Shown here: positions 26,101 through 33,780 of the stretch, piece after piece
How positions within the stretch are numbered: position 1 is the stretch's first letter
Layout: the number at the start of each line of letters is the position of its first letter
Assembly: GCF_001422375.1 (NCBI RefSeq)
Contig: NZ_LMMU01000012.1
Location: forward strand, 56,208 to 120,207
Source: Methylobacterium sp. Leaf99
GTDB lineage: Bacteria; Pseudomonadota; Alphaproteobacteria; Rhizobiales; Beijerinckiaceae
Direction: 5' to 3'
Length of the DNA: 64,000 nucleotides
Notes under the pieces: model-generated
Database searches by the model: none
What the model saw: the letters and a program-made list of their open reading frames with translations, nothing else
What the model was told of the DNA's origin: nothing
Made by a program: the position numbers and the translations under genes

Positions 26101-26313
26101 GGTGGTCAGCGGGTAGGTGACCTGGTCCTCGATGACCTGGGGCGCCTGCCCGGGGTACTCGGTGTAGACGATGGTCTGGACGTCCGAGAGGTCCGGGATC
26201 GCGTCGAGCGGCAGGGTCCTCAGGGCGTAGAGCCCGGCTCCCACCGCGAAGACGGTCCCGATCAGCACCAGCACTAGATTCTTCGCCGACCAGGCGATGA
26301 GGCGGGCGATCAT
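23155..26313 (-). CDS. cusA: Heavy-metal RND pump, CusA type
   Basis: 1052 residues from the ATG at 26313, with the normal twelve-helix layout and two periplasmic loops. The TM4 relay reads GGIAIAVGAMIDAAIVMIENAHKHLE (around residue 400), the HME4 signature of Cu(I)/Ag(I) CusA pumps. The N-terminus has LPLDAIPDLSDVQTIVYTEYPGQAPQVIEDQVTYPL. Its start overlaps the adaptor stop by 4 bases. It differs clearly from the CzcA pump at 4948, so the two pumps handle different metals. No outer-membrane channel gene adjoins it. Confidence 0.95.
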   Translation of the reverse strand: MIARLIAWSAKNLVLVLIGTVFAVGAGLYALRTLPLDAIPDLSDVQTIVYTEYPGQAPQVIEDQVTYPLTTAMLTVPRSKVVRGFSFFGVSFVYVIFEDGTDPYWARSRVLEYLNTVARRLPAGVTPNLGPDATGVGWVYQYVVVAKERTLAELRSLQDWVVRFGASRAEGVAEVAGVGGFVKQYNVVVDPNRLRAQGITLSKLREAIRASNADAGGRTVELSEFEFVVRGRGYLKSVADIESIVLRTEAGTPLRVKDVARVELGPDERRGITEMNGDGEVAGGIVLQRFGANALNVIENVKARLSDVAASLPKGTEILPVYDRSHLIEAAIETLKGTLIEESVIVALVCVVFLLHVRSALVAILMLPVGILMAFAGMKALGLGANIMSLGGIAIAVGAMIDAAIVMIENAHKHLERADPGKRRVEILIEAASEVGPSLFFSLLIITVSFLPIFTLESQEGRLFGPLAFTKTFAMAAAAVLSLTLVPALMVLFVRGRIIPEHRNPVNRLLIWIYRPLIAGVLRARVLTILLALVVLAVTAWPASRLGSEFMPDLDEGTLMYMPTTLPGISVTKAGDLLATQDRIIKSFPEVASVYGKAGRANTATDPAPSEMFETIVNLKPKVDWRPGVTTASLKAEMDAALQFPGVSNAWTQPIRARIDMLSTGIRTPVGIKVLGTDLTEMEKVARQVEAVVKVVPGTSSAYAERVQGGYFLDITPNREALGRYGLTVGDVQDVIGMALGGESVTNTVEGRERYTVNVRYPRAFRSDPRSIASEVQVPIPGGGTVPLGEVAKVQLNRGPTQIRTENGQLAVFIYVDVAGRDLGGYVAEARAAVTNEVRLPQGTLVQWSGQVEYLDRATARLKIVVPLTLLIVFLLLYLNFRRLTETLIVMLSLPFALVGGVWLMWWMGFNLSVAVAVGFIALAGVAAETGVIMLVYLDHALAEIRAERDRAGLTFTRADLRRAIMVGAVERVRPKMMTVVAIMAGLLPILWSTGSGSEVMQRIAVPMIGGMVSSTLLTLLVIPAVYGFVKGWGLPRSEPNTIDPEARLVTL

Positions 26314-27815
26314 GGCGCCTTCCCCTCGACGGCGGCCTGCGGGCCGGGATCGGGCTTCGGCTCGGAAAGACCTTGGAGGGCCGCCTTCAGGTTGCTCTCG
26401 GCGTCGATGAGGAAGTTGGCCGAGGTCACCACGCGGTCCCCGGCGACGATGCCGTCGCGGATCTCGACGTAGCCGTCGCCGCGGGTGCCGAGCCTGACCG
26501 GCCGCGGTTCGAAGCGACCCTCGCCCCTGTCGAGCAGGACGACTTGCCTGATGCCGGTGTCGATGACCGCGTCGTCGGGCACCGCCACCACCGGCCTGTC
26601 GCTGCCGGTGGCGATCGTCACGTCGGCGAACATACCCGGGCGCAGGTCGCCGTTCGGGTTCGGCAACTCGATCCGCAGGCGGGCGGTCCGGGTCGCCATG
26701 GCGAGGTGCGGGTAGATCCGGGTCACCGCGCCGGTGAAGACGCGGTCCGGGAACGTCCGGGCGCGCACGGTCGCCGTCTGGCCCTCCGCCACGGCCGCCA
26801 AGTCGCGTTCGGTCACGTCGGCCAGGACCCAGACCCTGGAATGGTCGACGAGCTTGAAGAGGGTGTCGCCGGACTTGGCGCGCATGCCGTCGGAGACGTT
26901 GCGCTCGACCACGACCCCGTCGCGGGGCGCCGACCACGTGATGGTGGAAGGCACCTTCCGGGATCGCTCGATCTCGTCGATGACCTCGGGCGGGATGCCG
27001 AGGTTCTCCAGGCGCCGGCGGGCGCCCTCGTAGCCGATGCCGGTAAGGTACTGCGCGGCGGCCGCGTTCATCTCCGGCGAGAACAGGCGGAGGAGTGGCT
27101 GGCCCTTATGCACGTGGTCGCCGGTGGTGACGGGCTCGACCTTCTCGATGAAGGCGTCGGTACGCATCGCGATGACCGAGATCCGGCGCTCGTCCTCCTC
27201 GATGGCGCCGGGCGCGCGCACCGGCATCGACAGGACCCGTCGCTCGACGATTGCCGTCCGGACCCCGGTGCGTTGGAGCTTGCCGGGCGAGATCCTCACG
27301 GTGCCGTCGTCGGTGTCCTCGCCCCAGTAGACGGGAAGGTAGTCCATCCCCATCGAATCTTTCTTCGGAATCGGCGAGGTGTCCGGCAAACCCATCGGGT
27401 TGCGGTAGAAGCGCACCTTTCGGGCACCTGTCGCCGGCATCGTGGTCTGACCCATGGCCATGTCGCCGTGCCCGGGGTCGGGCATCGCCTTGGGCTCGTC
27501 GGGTTCGTCGAAGCGCACGTCCTCGCTTGCGTGGACGGCGCGATAGTCTCGACCGTCCGCTGTGCGCTTGGGCTCGGCGGAGTAGTCCGGCTTCCCGTCC
27601 GGGTCCCGGTAGTAGACCACGGGACCGGTCGCCTTGGTCGGGACCCGAGCGGGCACAGCGGACCTTGTCTCGGCACCCGGCAGCCAGTGGACGAACCCGG
27701 TCCGCGCCTGCTGGACGAGCGCCGGCACGGGGCTGCCCTCATGCCCCGCGCCATACCCCAAAACCCCCGCCGCGAGCGCGGCGAGGGTCCCGGCCAGCCA
27801 TGCTCTCCGGCTCAC
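26310..27815 (-). CDS. cusB: RND periplasmic adaptor, CusB type
   Basis: 501 residues. After an N-terminal membrane anchor there are two heavy-metal-binding repeats (about residues 67-95, VVYYRDPDGKPDYSAEPKR, and 134-160, VRFYRNPMGLPDTSPIPKK). The adaptor core follows: lipoyl halves (RAPGAIEEDERRISVIA, SAPRDGVVVERNVSDG), helical hairpin, beta-barrel and membrane-proximal domain. The duplicated repeat is unusual; most CusB proteins carry one. It overlaps both cusA and the small upstream gene by 4 bases, so the three are translationally coupled. Confidence 0.92.
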   Translation of the reverse strand: MSRRAWLAGTLAALAAGVLGYGAGHEGSPVPALVQQARTGFVHWLPGAETRSAVPARVPTKATGPVVYYRDPDGKPDYSAEPKRTADGRDYRAVHASEDVRFDEPDEPKAMPDPGHGDMAMGQTTMPATGARKVRFYRNPMGLPDTSPIPKKDSMGMDYLPVYWGEDTDDGTVRISPGKLQRTGVRTAIVERRVLSMPVRAPGAIEEDERRISVIAMRTDAFIEKVEPVTTGDHVHKGQPLLRLFSPEMNAAAAQYLTGIGYEGARRRLENLGIPPEVIDEIERSRKVPSTITWSAPRDGVVVERNVSDGMRAKSGDTLFKLVDHSRVWVLADVTERDLAAVAEGQTATVRARTFPDRVFTGAVTRIYPHLAMATRTARLRIELPNPNGDLRPGMFADVTIATGSDRPVVAVPDDAVIDTGIRQVVLLDRGEGRFEPRPVRLGTRGDGYVEIRDGIVAGDRVVTSANFLIDAESNLKAALQGLSEPKPDPGPQAAVEGKAP

Positions 27816-28207
27816 TTGGTGGCCTTGAACACCAGCTTGTTCTCGACGGTGCCGGTCTCGCCTTGGACCTTGGCCCCGAGCGAGAGGCGCCAGCTGCCAG
27901 CCATCGTCAGCTTCACCTTGAACCGGTAGAGACCCGGCTCCGGCGACGGCAGCTGCTCGATCTTGGAGGTCATCTCCTCCATGCTGTCAGGCGCCATGTC
28001 GATGCGCTTGGCGAAGATGACGGCGTTCGGCACAGGCTTGGACGTGCGCTTGTCAACGAGGCGGACGTCGAGGATGGCCTCGCCCTGCTTGGCCTCGTCC
28101 TTCACCAGTTGGAACTCGTAGTCCTTGGTGTCGGCCCGGGCCGCGGCGGTCAGGGCGAGGCCGAGCAGCGCAGCCGTGAGCGCGCGCGAAAACGATGTGT
28201 TGGACAC
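27812..28207 (-). CDS. FixH/YtkA-like exported protein of the cus operon
   Basis: 131 residues. A signal peptide (ALTAALLGLALTAAARA) is followed by one immunoglobulin-like beta-sandwich: KDYEFQLVKDEAKQGEAILDVRLVDKRTSKPVPNAVIF in the first half and PEPGLYRFKVKLTMAGSWRLSL in the second. FixH/YtkA-like domains of this kind commonly precede cusB in rhizobia and methylobacteria and may help metal hand-over. First strongly coupled gene of the cus operon. Confidence 0.75.
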   Translation of the reverse strand: MSNTSFSRALTAALLGLALTAAARADTKDYEFQLVKDEAKQGEAILDVRLVDKRTSKPVPNAVIFAKRIDMAPDSMEEMTSKIEQLPSPEPGLYRFKVKLTMAGSWRLSLGAKVQGETGTVENKLVFKATK

Positions 28208-28289
28208 GGTCGATGATCTCCTGAAAACGATGGGACCCGGGCCTTCAGGCGCGCGGGATCTGCCGGCGCAGGCGCCGGCGGCATCGGGT

Positions 28290-28703
28290 TCAGGCTCGGG
28301 GAGGCTCGGTGGGCGGCCCTTGCGACAGGCTGTCGAAGGAGGCGGTGACGCCCCAGGTCGGCCCCTCGACGCCGCCGACGCGGCCCGGAAGTCCGACGGC
28401 GACCGGCAGCCCGGTGGCGACCTTCGCCAGGCAAAGCGCCATCAGGGGGCAGCCCTTGGAGCAGTCGGGCATATCCGGCCGCTCCTTGGGACAGCACGGC
28501 ATCTCGTCCATGGCCATCCCGGCCATGTCGGCCATGGCTTCGTCGGGCATCGCCATGGCGTGCCCCTGAACGGCCGTCGGCGCGCGCATGCCTGCGGCGG
28601 CCGCGGATGCGGTCACCGGCGCAAGGGCGAGGCCGATCACCGCCAGGAGCGGGAGCAGCCTGCGAAGGGCGAGCCAAAAGGTCACGAACGGACGATGCCA
28701 CAT
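28290..28703 (-). CDS. Small exported Met/Cys-rich protein
   Basis: 137 residues with an N-terminal hydrophobic segment (LLPLLAVIGLALAPVTASA). It has a Met/His/Asp-rich middle (GHAMAMPDEAMADMAGMAMDEM) and a Cys cluster (CCPKERPDMPDCSKGCPLMALC, about residues 70-91). Met and Cys ligands suit Cu(I). It resembles the small proteins found upstream of copper pumps in alphaproteobacteria. Its 5' end overlaps the 3' end of a truncated MFS gene by 22 bases. Confidence 0.68.
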   Translation of the reverse strand: MWHRPFVTFWLALRRLLPLLAVIGLALAPVTASAAAAGMRAPTAVQGHAMAMPDEAMADMAGMAMDEMPCCPKERPDMPDCSKGCPLMALCLAKVATGLPVAVGLPGRVGGVEGPTWGVTASFDSLSQGPPTEPPRA

Positions 28704-28963
28704 CGCGTGTCGGCGCGGAAGGGATAGGCACTACCTGACGAAAGCCCCACCCGCGGAGATAGCAAACCCGCGACGAGGAAGCCGAGGGACAGGCCCCCGA
28801 TGACCCATCTCAGAGGCCACCCCGTATACTCCGATATCAGGTTGGCGAGCACACACAGCAGGTAGAACGAGGCCCCCCCGGTCAGGATTTGGATCGAGCC
28901 AAGGGCCGAGATCACCACGAGACGGTGGCGATGCGGGATCACGGGTACGCTCTGCCGTCTCAT
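28682..28963 (-). pseudogene. Truncated MFS transporter copy
   Basis: The 93-codon frame matches the first ~70 residues of the MFS transporter at 30417-31622 (SALGSIQILTGGASFYLL against SALGVIQILTWGSSFYLL; GWPLRWVIGGLSLGFLVAGLLSPRVG against GWPLGWVIGGLSLGLLVAGLVSPRVG). It then runs into unrelated sequence and stops. Only the first two membrane helices remain, so it cannot be a working transporter. It marks a duplication and deletion at the cus/ars junction. Confidence 0.8.
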
Positions 28964-28973
28964 CGGGGGCGAC

Positions 28974-29954
28974 TTAGACGGCCGGGACCGGCGACGCCGC
29001 CGTTGGGCCGAGCCTGGGCACGAGGCGGACGTAAACGAGTTCGCTCAGGAGCTCGATCAGCGTCTGTGTGACGATGACGGCGGGCAGGAGCGGGACGGCG
29101 CCTGGAACGGCGAAGGCCAGCGGCAGGACCACCATAGAGTTTCGGGTGGCGGCGCTGAAGGCCAGCGTGCGGACGGTGGGGGCATCCAGGCGGAACGCGC
29201 GCCCGACCGCCCAACCCAGCAGCGGGGCAGCCACGGCGAAGGCGACGTAGACGGGGACCACCCGCAGGGCGTCGTCTAGGGCCGGCCCGAGTTGGGGCAG
29301 GACGGACGCGATCACCACGAACAGGACGAGGGCCGTCGACGGCACCGGCAGAAGTCCGAGCCCGGTGGCGATCCGGTGGCCGGCGCGGCTGTGTCCGGCC
29401 CAGATCTGCACGGCCGCAGCAAGTCCGAGGGGAACCGCGATGAGCCAGACGAAGGCGTGCACGAACGGACCGACCTGGACGAACCTGGCGGCGTCCTCGC
29501 CGAGGAAGACGTTGAGGTAGACCGGCAGCAGCAGCATCTGCGCGATCAGCAGCGCCGGGGTGGAGGCCAGCAGCACCTTGGCGTCCGCGCGGCCGAGGTG
29601 GGCGAAGGTGACGACGTAGTCGATGCACGGCGTGAGCAGGACCATGAGCACGCCCAGCCGCAGCATCGGATTGGCGGGCAGGAACTGGATCAGGCAGGCC
29701 ACCAGGATCGGCAGCGCGACGAAGTTCGTGGCGAGGAGCGCCGCCAGGAAACGGACCCGCGTAAAGGCTTTCCCCAACTCGGGCAGGGGTACCTGGAGGA
29801 AGGTGACGAACAGCATCAACGCCAGGGCCGGGTTGATCCCGACGTCCAGGGCCGTGGTTCCGGGGACCATCAGCGCAACGACGACGGCCAGGCCGATGGC
29901 GGCGAAGTAGATCGGGATCTGCCGGCCTTCGAGGATGTCGCGCAAGGTGGTCAT
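28974..29954 (-). CDS. Arsenite exporter, ACR3/bile-acid-symporter superfamily
   Basis: 326 residues from the ATG at 29954, with ten predicted membrane helices. Motifs: NPALALMLFVTFLQVPL, a TM4 VLLTPCIDYVVTFAHLG with the Cys expected for thiol-sensitive arsenite transport, and SAATRNSMVVLPLAFA near TM9. This is ACR3-like but shorter than classical ACR3 and nearer the COG0385-type arsenic-resistance branch. Its start overlaps the ArsR stop, so the regulator and pump form one operon. Confidence 0.85.
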   Translation of the reverse strand: MTTLRDILEGRQIPIYFAAIGLAVVVALMVPGTTALDVGINPALALMLFVTFLQVPLPELGKAFTRVRFLAALLATNFVALPILVACLIQFLPANPMLRLGVLMVLLTPCIDYVVTFAHLGRADAKVLLASTPALLIAQMLLLPVYLNVFLGEDAARFVQVGPFVHAFVWLIAVPLGLAAAVQIWAGHSRAGHRIATGLGLLPVPSTALVLFVVIASVLPQLGPALDDALRVVPVYVAFAVAAPLLGWAVGRAFRLDAPTVRTLAFSAATRNSMVVLPLAFAVPGAVPLLPAVIVTQTLIELLSELVYVRLVPRLGPTAASPVPAV

Positions 29955-30337
29955 GCTTCCTCGCAGGCGATCTTGGGGGCTTGCTCGACCCGCTGGGGCC
30001 GGCCCGTGCATTTGGCGAACAGGTCGATGGCGCGGTCGCAGACCTCGCAGTGACCCTCGCAGCAATCGCGCATGAGGAAGGCGACGAGGTCGGACAGGGC
30101 CGGGAAGATCGCACTGTAGATGATCGAGCGACCTTCGCGGCGGCTCTCGACGAGGCCGGCGTTCTCCAGGTGGCTAAGGTGGAACGAGATGCGCGGCGCC
30201 GAGGCACCTGCGATGGCCTCGGTGATGGCACCAGCCGCCATGCCCTTCGCCCCGGCCGTGACCAGCAGGCGGATGATGCGCAGGCGGGTCTCCTGCGCGA
30301 TGGCCGCGAAGCCGTCGAGCGCTTGTTTCTCTTGCAC
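29951..30337 (-). CDS. arsR: ArsR-family arsenic repressor
   Basis: 128 residues. The winged HTH core has QETRLRIIRLLVTAG and APRISFHLSHLENAGLVESRREGRSIIYSA. A Cys-rich segment, MRDCCEGHCEVCDRA, at about residues 90-105 is the probable As(III) site, placed C-terminally as in alphaproteobacterial ArsR2-type proteins rather than in the alpha3 helix. A perfect inverted repeat lies 5 bases upstream of the start. Confidence 0.9.
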   Translation of the reverse strand: MQEKQALDGFAAIAQETRLRIIRLLVTAGAKGMAAGAITEAIAGASAPRISFHLSHLENAGLVESRREGRSIIYSAIFPALSDLVAFLMRDCCEGHCEVCDRAIDLFAKCTGRPQRVEQAPKIACEEA

Positions 30338-30341
30338 GACA

Positions 30342-30367
30342 CTTAAACCGTTATGGAATCGTTTAAG
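30342..30367. promoter_or_regulatory. ArsR operator: CTTAAAC-N12-GTTTAAG
   Basis: A perfect 7-bp inverted repeat with a 12-base spacer lies just upstream of the ArsR start, on the boundary with the MFS gene. ArsR dimers bind such A/T-rich dyads. The spacer equals that of the dyad before the second arsR (33738-33759), though the arm sequences differ. Confidence 0.65.
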
Positions 30368-30416
30368 CGTCAGTAGGCTCGCGACGGGTCGGAGGCAAGA
30401 TCGGATCGGGACTGGA

Positions 30417-31622
30417 TCACGGCGACCGTCGAAGGCGGCCGCCGGCTCCCTGGCTTCGCGGCCGGACGCGCCAGAGCGATAGGGCGAGCGCGACGTTCGC
30501 CACGGCGAGCACGCTGAGCAGGGCGTAGGTCGCGTCCGCGCCCGCGTGGGTCAGGACCACGGCTCCGACGGAGGGTGCAAGCGCCTGCGCCACCAGCCCC
30601 GGACGGGCGAGGCGACCGACGAGCGCGGCGTATCGTTCGGGACCGAACAGGGCCAGGGGCACCGTACCACGTGCAATCGAGTAGATCCCGTTCCCGGCCC
30701 CGTAGAGGACCAGCGCCAGCCCGACCAAGGGTAGGCCGGCCGTCAGCATCGCGATCCCCAGGATCACCAGGACCATGGCGGCGGTCAGGGTCCAGAGGGG
30801 GTGATGCCGTCCCTTGCCGGCCATCTCGATGATGCGGGCGCCGACCTGGGAGGGTCCGATCAGCGCCCCGTAGGCCACGGCCGAGGTGAGAGCCACGCCA
30901 CGGGCCTGTAGCAGGGTGATGAGGTGCACCGAGACCATGGCCATCACCGTGCCGCCGAGGGTCAGCACCCCGGCCATGAGGAGGAAGGCGCGTCGCTCCC
31001 GCCCATCCAGCCGAGCGCTTGCGTTTGATCCCTTAAGCCGTCGAGCCGTAGGCGGCGGAGGGGACGGGATCACGACGAGCACGAGGGGGAGTGTGACCGT
31101 AAGGTGGAGCGCCGCATAGGCGAGGCAGGTGCCGCGCCAGCCGACCTGCTCGAGCAGGAAGGCGGAAAGCGGCCAGCACACCGTGCTGGCGAAGCCGCCC
31201 CACAGGGTCAGCGTCGTGATGGCGGACCTCGCCTCGGCACCGTAGAGCCGGCCGAGGGTGGCGAAGGCGGGATCGTACAGTCCGGTGCCCATGCCGAGGC
31301 CGATGAGGAGCCAAGCCGCCAAGTAAGCCGTAACGTACGGGGCCAGGGCAAGGCCCGTGAGGCCCAGCGCCAGGGCGATGGCGGCGAAGGCCAGCATCGG
31401 CCGGCCGCCATGCTCCCCGATGAAGGCTCCCACCCGCGGCGAGACGAGGCCCGCGACGAGGAGGCCGAGGGATAGGCCCCCGATGACCCAGCCGAGGGGC
31501 CATCCCGTATCCCTCGACATCGGGGTGGCCAGAACCGACAGGAGGTAGAACGATGAGCCCCAGGTCAGGATTTGGATCACGCCCAGGGCCGAGGTCACGG
31601 GCCAGCGGTGCGGCGGGGTCAT
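30417..31622 (-). CDS. MFS transporter of the arsenic cluster
   Basis: 401 residues with twelve membrane helices, MFS signature GWVIGGLSLGLLVAGLVSPRVGAFIGEHGG between TM2 and TM3, and a second-half start near residue 215. It lies 7 bases downstream of arsB in a minus-strand run, so it is co-transcribed with arsB and arsC. By position it is probably an exporter of arsenite or organoarsenicals, comparable in role to ArsK of Agrobacterium. Sequence alone does not prove this. Confidence 0.8.
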   Translation of the reverse strand: MTPPHRWPVTSALGVIQILTWGSSFYLLSVLATPMSRDTGWPLGWVIGGLSLGLLVAGLVSPRVGAFIGEHGGRPMLAFAAIALALGLTGLALAPYVTAYLAAWLLIGLGMGTGLYDPAFATLGRLYGAEARSAITTLTLWGGFASTVCWPLSAFLLEQVGWRGTCLAYAALHLTVTLPLVLVVIPSPPPPTARRLKGSNASARLDGRERRAFLLMAGVLTLGGTVMAMVSVHLITLLQARGVALTSAVAYGALIGPSQVGARIIEMAGKGRHHPLWTLTAAMVLVILGIAMLTAGLPLVGLALVLYGAGNGIYSIARGTVPLALFGPERYAALVGRLARPGLVAQALAPSVGAVVLTHAGADATYALLSVLAVANVALALSLWRVRPRSQGAGGRLRRSP

Positions 31623-31629
31623 CGCCGTG

Positions 31630-32925
31630 CTACCGGGCCCCGATCATGGGTAGCCACAACGCCAGGGCCGCCAGGGTGACGAGTAGCACCGGCGGCGTGA
31701 TGACGAGGCCGACCCGCATGTACTGGCCCCAGGTGATGCGCTGGCCCTTGGTGTCGAGCACATGCAGCCACAGCAGGGTCGCCAGACTCCCGATGGGCGT
31801 GAACTTCGGGCCGAGGTCGCAGCCGATGACGTTGGCGTAGACCATGAGCTCGCGCATCAGCGGCGACAGGTCCGGGGCCTGCTGGATCGACAGCGCGCCA
31901 ACCAGCACGCTCGGCATGTTGTTCATCACCGAGGACAGGATCGCGGCTGCGACCCCCGTGCCTATGGTGGCGACGAACGGCCCATGGCCCGAGAGCCAGA
32001 CGAGGCCTTGCGCCAGGTAGTCGGTCAGGCCGGCATTCTTCAGCCCGTAGACGACGAGGTACATGCCGAGGCTGAACAGGACGATCTGCCAGGGGGCCCC
32101 CGCTAGCACCTTGCGGATCGGAATGACGCGGCTCCGGTTCGCCAGCGCCAGCAGGATCACGGCGCCGGCGCAGGTGACCACCGAGACGGGCACGCCGAAC
32201 GGCGCCGTCACGAAGTAGGCGACCAGCAGCAGCCCGAGGAGCGGGAAGGCTGCCTTGAACACCAGCGCGTCCATGATCGCGTGGCGCGGCGCTTCGAGCT
32301 CGGCCACGGGGTACGTGGCCGGAAGGTCGCGCCGGTAGAACAGCCACAGCACCACCAGGGTCGCCGCGAGCGAGACGAGGTTCACCGGCACCATCACGGC
32401 CGCGTAGCGGCTGAAGGAGATGTCGAAGAAGTTCGCCGAGACGATGTTGACGAGGTTCGAGATCACCAGCGGCAAGCTGGTGGAGTCCGCAACGAACCCG
32501 CAGGCGACGATGAAGGCCAGCGCCGCGGCCGGCTTGAAGTCGAGGCGCAGCAGGATGGCCAGCACGATGGGGGTGAGCAGCAGGGCCGCGCCGTCGTTGG
32601 CGAACACCGCGGCGATGGCGGCGCCGAGCAGGATCACCAACGGGAACAGCAGGCGCCCCCGTCCGCCGCCCCACCGGGCGATGTGGAGCGCCGCCCAGTG
32701 GAAGAAGCCGGCCTCGTCGAGCAGCAGCGAGATGATGATCAGCGCGACGAAGGTGAACGTGGCGTCCCAGACGATGTGCCAGACGACCGGGATGTCGCCC
32801 GGGTGGATGACCCCGGTGGCGAGCGCGACCGCGGCTCCGATCAGGGCGCTCCATCCGATCCCGAACCCCTTCGGCTGCCAGATGACGAACACGAGGGTGA
32901 CGACGAAGATGGCGAGCGCGAGCAT
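31630..32925 (-). CDS. arsB: Arsenite/antimonite efflux permease ArsB
   Basis: 431 residues and about twelve membrane helices. ArsB/NhaD family motifs are FVALIIISLLLDEAGFFHWAALHIARWG, ANDGAALLLTPIVLAIL, PLVISNLVNIVSANFF and SSVMNNMPSVLVGALS. It exports arsenite as anion by proton antiport, or with ArsA where present; no arsA is seen here. It is one of three candidate arsenic exporters within 4 kb. Confidence 0.93.
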   Translation of the reverse strand: MLALAIFVVTLVFVIWQPKGFGIGWSALIGAAVALATGVIHPGDIPVVWHIVWDATFTFVALIIISLLLDEAGFFHWAALHIARWGGGRGRLLFPLVILLGAAIAAVFANDGAALLLTPIVLAILLRLDFKPAAALAFIVACGFVADSTSLPLVISNLVNIVSANFFDISFSRYAAVMVPVNLVSLAATLVVLWLFYRRDLPATYPVAELEAPRHAIMDALVFKAAFPLLGLLLVAYFVTAPFGVPVSVVTCAGAVILLALANRSRVIPIRKVLAGAPWQIVLFSLGMYLVVYGLKNAGLTDYLAQGLVWLSGHGPFVATIGTGVAAAILSSVMNNMPSVLVGALSIQQAPDLSPLMRELMVYANVIGCDLGPKFTPIGSLATLLWLHVLDTKGQRITWGQYMRVGLVITPPVLLVTLAALALWLPMIGAR

Positions 32926-32960
32926 CGGGACCGTTTCTTGTTCTTGATTATGTGGAGCGA

Positions 32961-33386
32961 TCAGGCGGTGGCGATGCGCCGGCCGTGCTCGTCGACGACG
33001 CGCTCGCCGTCCTCCTTGACGAACTCGCCCTGCTGGGCAGGCAGGAGGTCGAGGACCGCCTCGGACGGTCGGCAGAGGGCGACGCCCTGAGGGGTGACGA
33101 CCAGGGGGCGGTTCAACAGGATCGGGTGAGCCTCGATGGCATCGAGAAGCCGGTCATCCGTAAGGCTCGGGTCCCCAAGGCCGAGATCGGCGTAGGGCGT
33201 GCCCTTCTCCCGCAGGAGGTCGCGCACGGTGAGGCCGGCACGCTCCGCGAGTTGACGGACCATCACCCGGCTCGGCGGCGTCTTCAGGTACTCGATCACG
33301 TGCGGCTCGATGCCGGCGTTGCGGATGAGTGCCAGGGTGTTGCGGGACGTGCCGCAATCCGGGTTGTGGTAAATCACGACGTCCAT
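32961..33386 (-). CDS. arsC: Arsenate reductase, glutaredoxin-coupled
   Basis: 141 residues. The catalytic loop is HNPDCGTSRNT with Cys11. Arg-containing segments expected for arsenate binding follow (LLREKGTPYADLGL; LLNRPLVVTPQGVALCRPSE). It reduces arsenate to arsenite for export. The start shares one base with the stop of the upstream arsR (TGATG), a sign of coupled translation. Confidence 0.94.
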   Translation of the reverse strand: MDVVIYHNPDCGTSRNTLALIRNAGIEPHVIEYLKTPPSRVMVRQLAERAGLTVRDLLREKGTPYADLGLGDPSLTDDRLLDAIEAHPILLNRPLVVTPQGVALCRPSEAVLDLLPAQQGEFVKEDGERVVDEHGRRIATA

Positions 33387-33733
33387 CAGGCGGTTTCCTC
33401 GCAGCAGGCGGATAGGGCGGCTACGGCCGGGGCGCAGACCTCGGGGCGGCCCTGGCAGCAATCGCGCATCAGGAACTGGATGAGCTCGGACAGGTCCGGG
33501 TAGGCGGCGCTGTAGATGATCGACCGCCCCTCGCGCCGGGAGGTGACCAGGCCGGAATGGCTGAGTTCCTTCAGGTGGAACGACAGGTTGGTGCCGGACA
33601 CGCCGACCGCCTCGGCCAGCATGCCGGCCGCCATCCCGTCAGGCCCCGCTGTGACGAGCTGGCGCACGATGCGCAGCCGATGCTCCTGGCCGAGGGCCGC
33701 GAAGGCAGCGACAGCTTGCCGTTCGTCCATCAT
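33386..33733 (-). CDS. arsR: ArsR-family arsenic repressor (second copy)
   Basis: 115 residues with HTH motif GTNLSFHLKELSHSGLVTSRREGRSIIYSAAYPDLSEL. Cys clusters near the C-terminus (MRDCCQGRPEVCAPA and SACCEE) probably bind As(III). It is clearly paralogous to the ArsR at 29951. It heads the arsR-arsC-arsB-MFS run and is divergent from arsH; the shared 47-base gap holds a dyad. Confidence 0.92.
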   Translation of the reverse strand: MMDERQAVAAFAALGQEHRLRIVRQLVTAGPDGMAAGMLAEAVGVSGTNLSFHLKELSHSGLVTSRREGRSIIYSAAYPDLSELIQFLMRDCCQGRPEVCAPAVAALSACCEETA

Positions 33734-33737
33734 GATG

Positions 33738-33759
33738 TCAATATCTCAACCATCATTGA
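33738..33759. promoter_or_regulatory. ArsR operator between arsR and arsH
   Basis: TCAAT (33738-33742) and ATTGA (33755-33759) form an inverted repeat with a 12-base spacer inside the short divergent arsR/arsH region. One bound dimer could repress both directions. Same 12-base spacing as the dyad at 30342. Confidence 0.55.
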
Positions 33760-33780
33760 AACGTAGAGGATAGACGTTCC

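Noticed and set aside
24800..26277. Long plus-strand frames opposite cusA and cusB
   Set aside because: High GC leaves the opposite strand open. Products are Asp/His/Arg-rich with no domain, and the minus-strand genes are fully supported.
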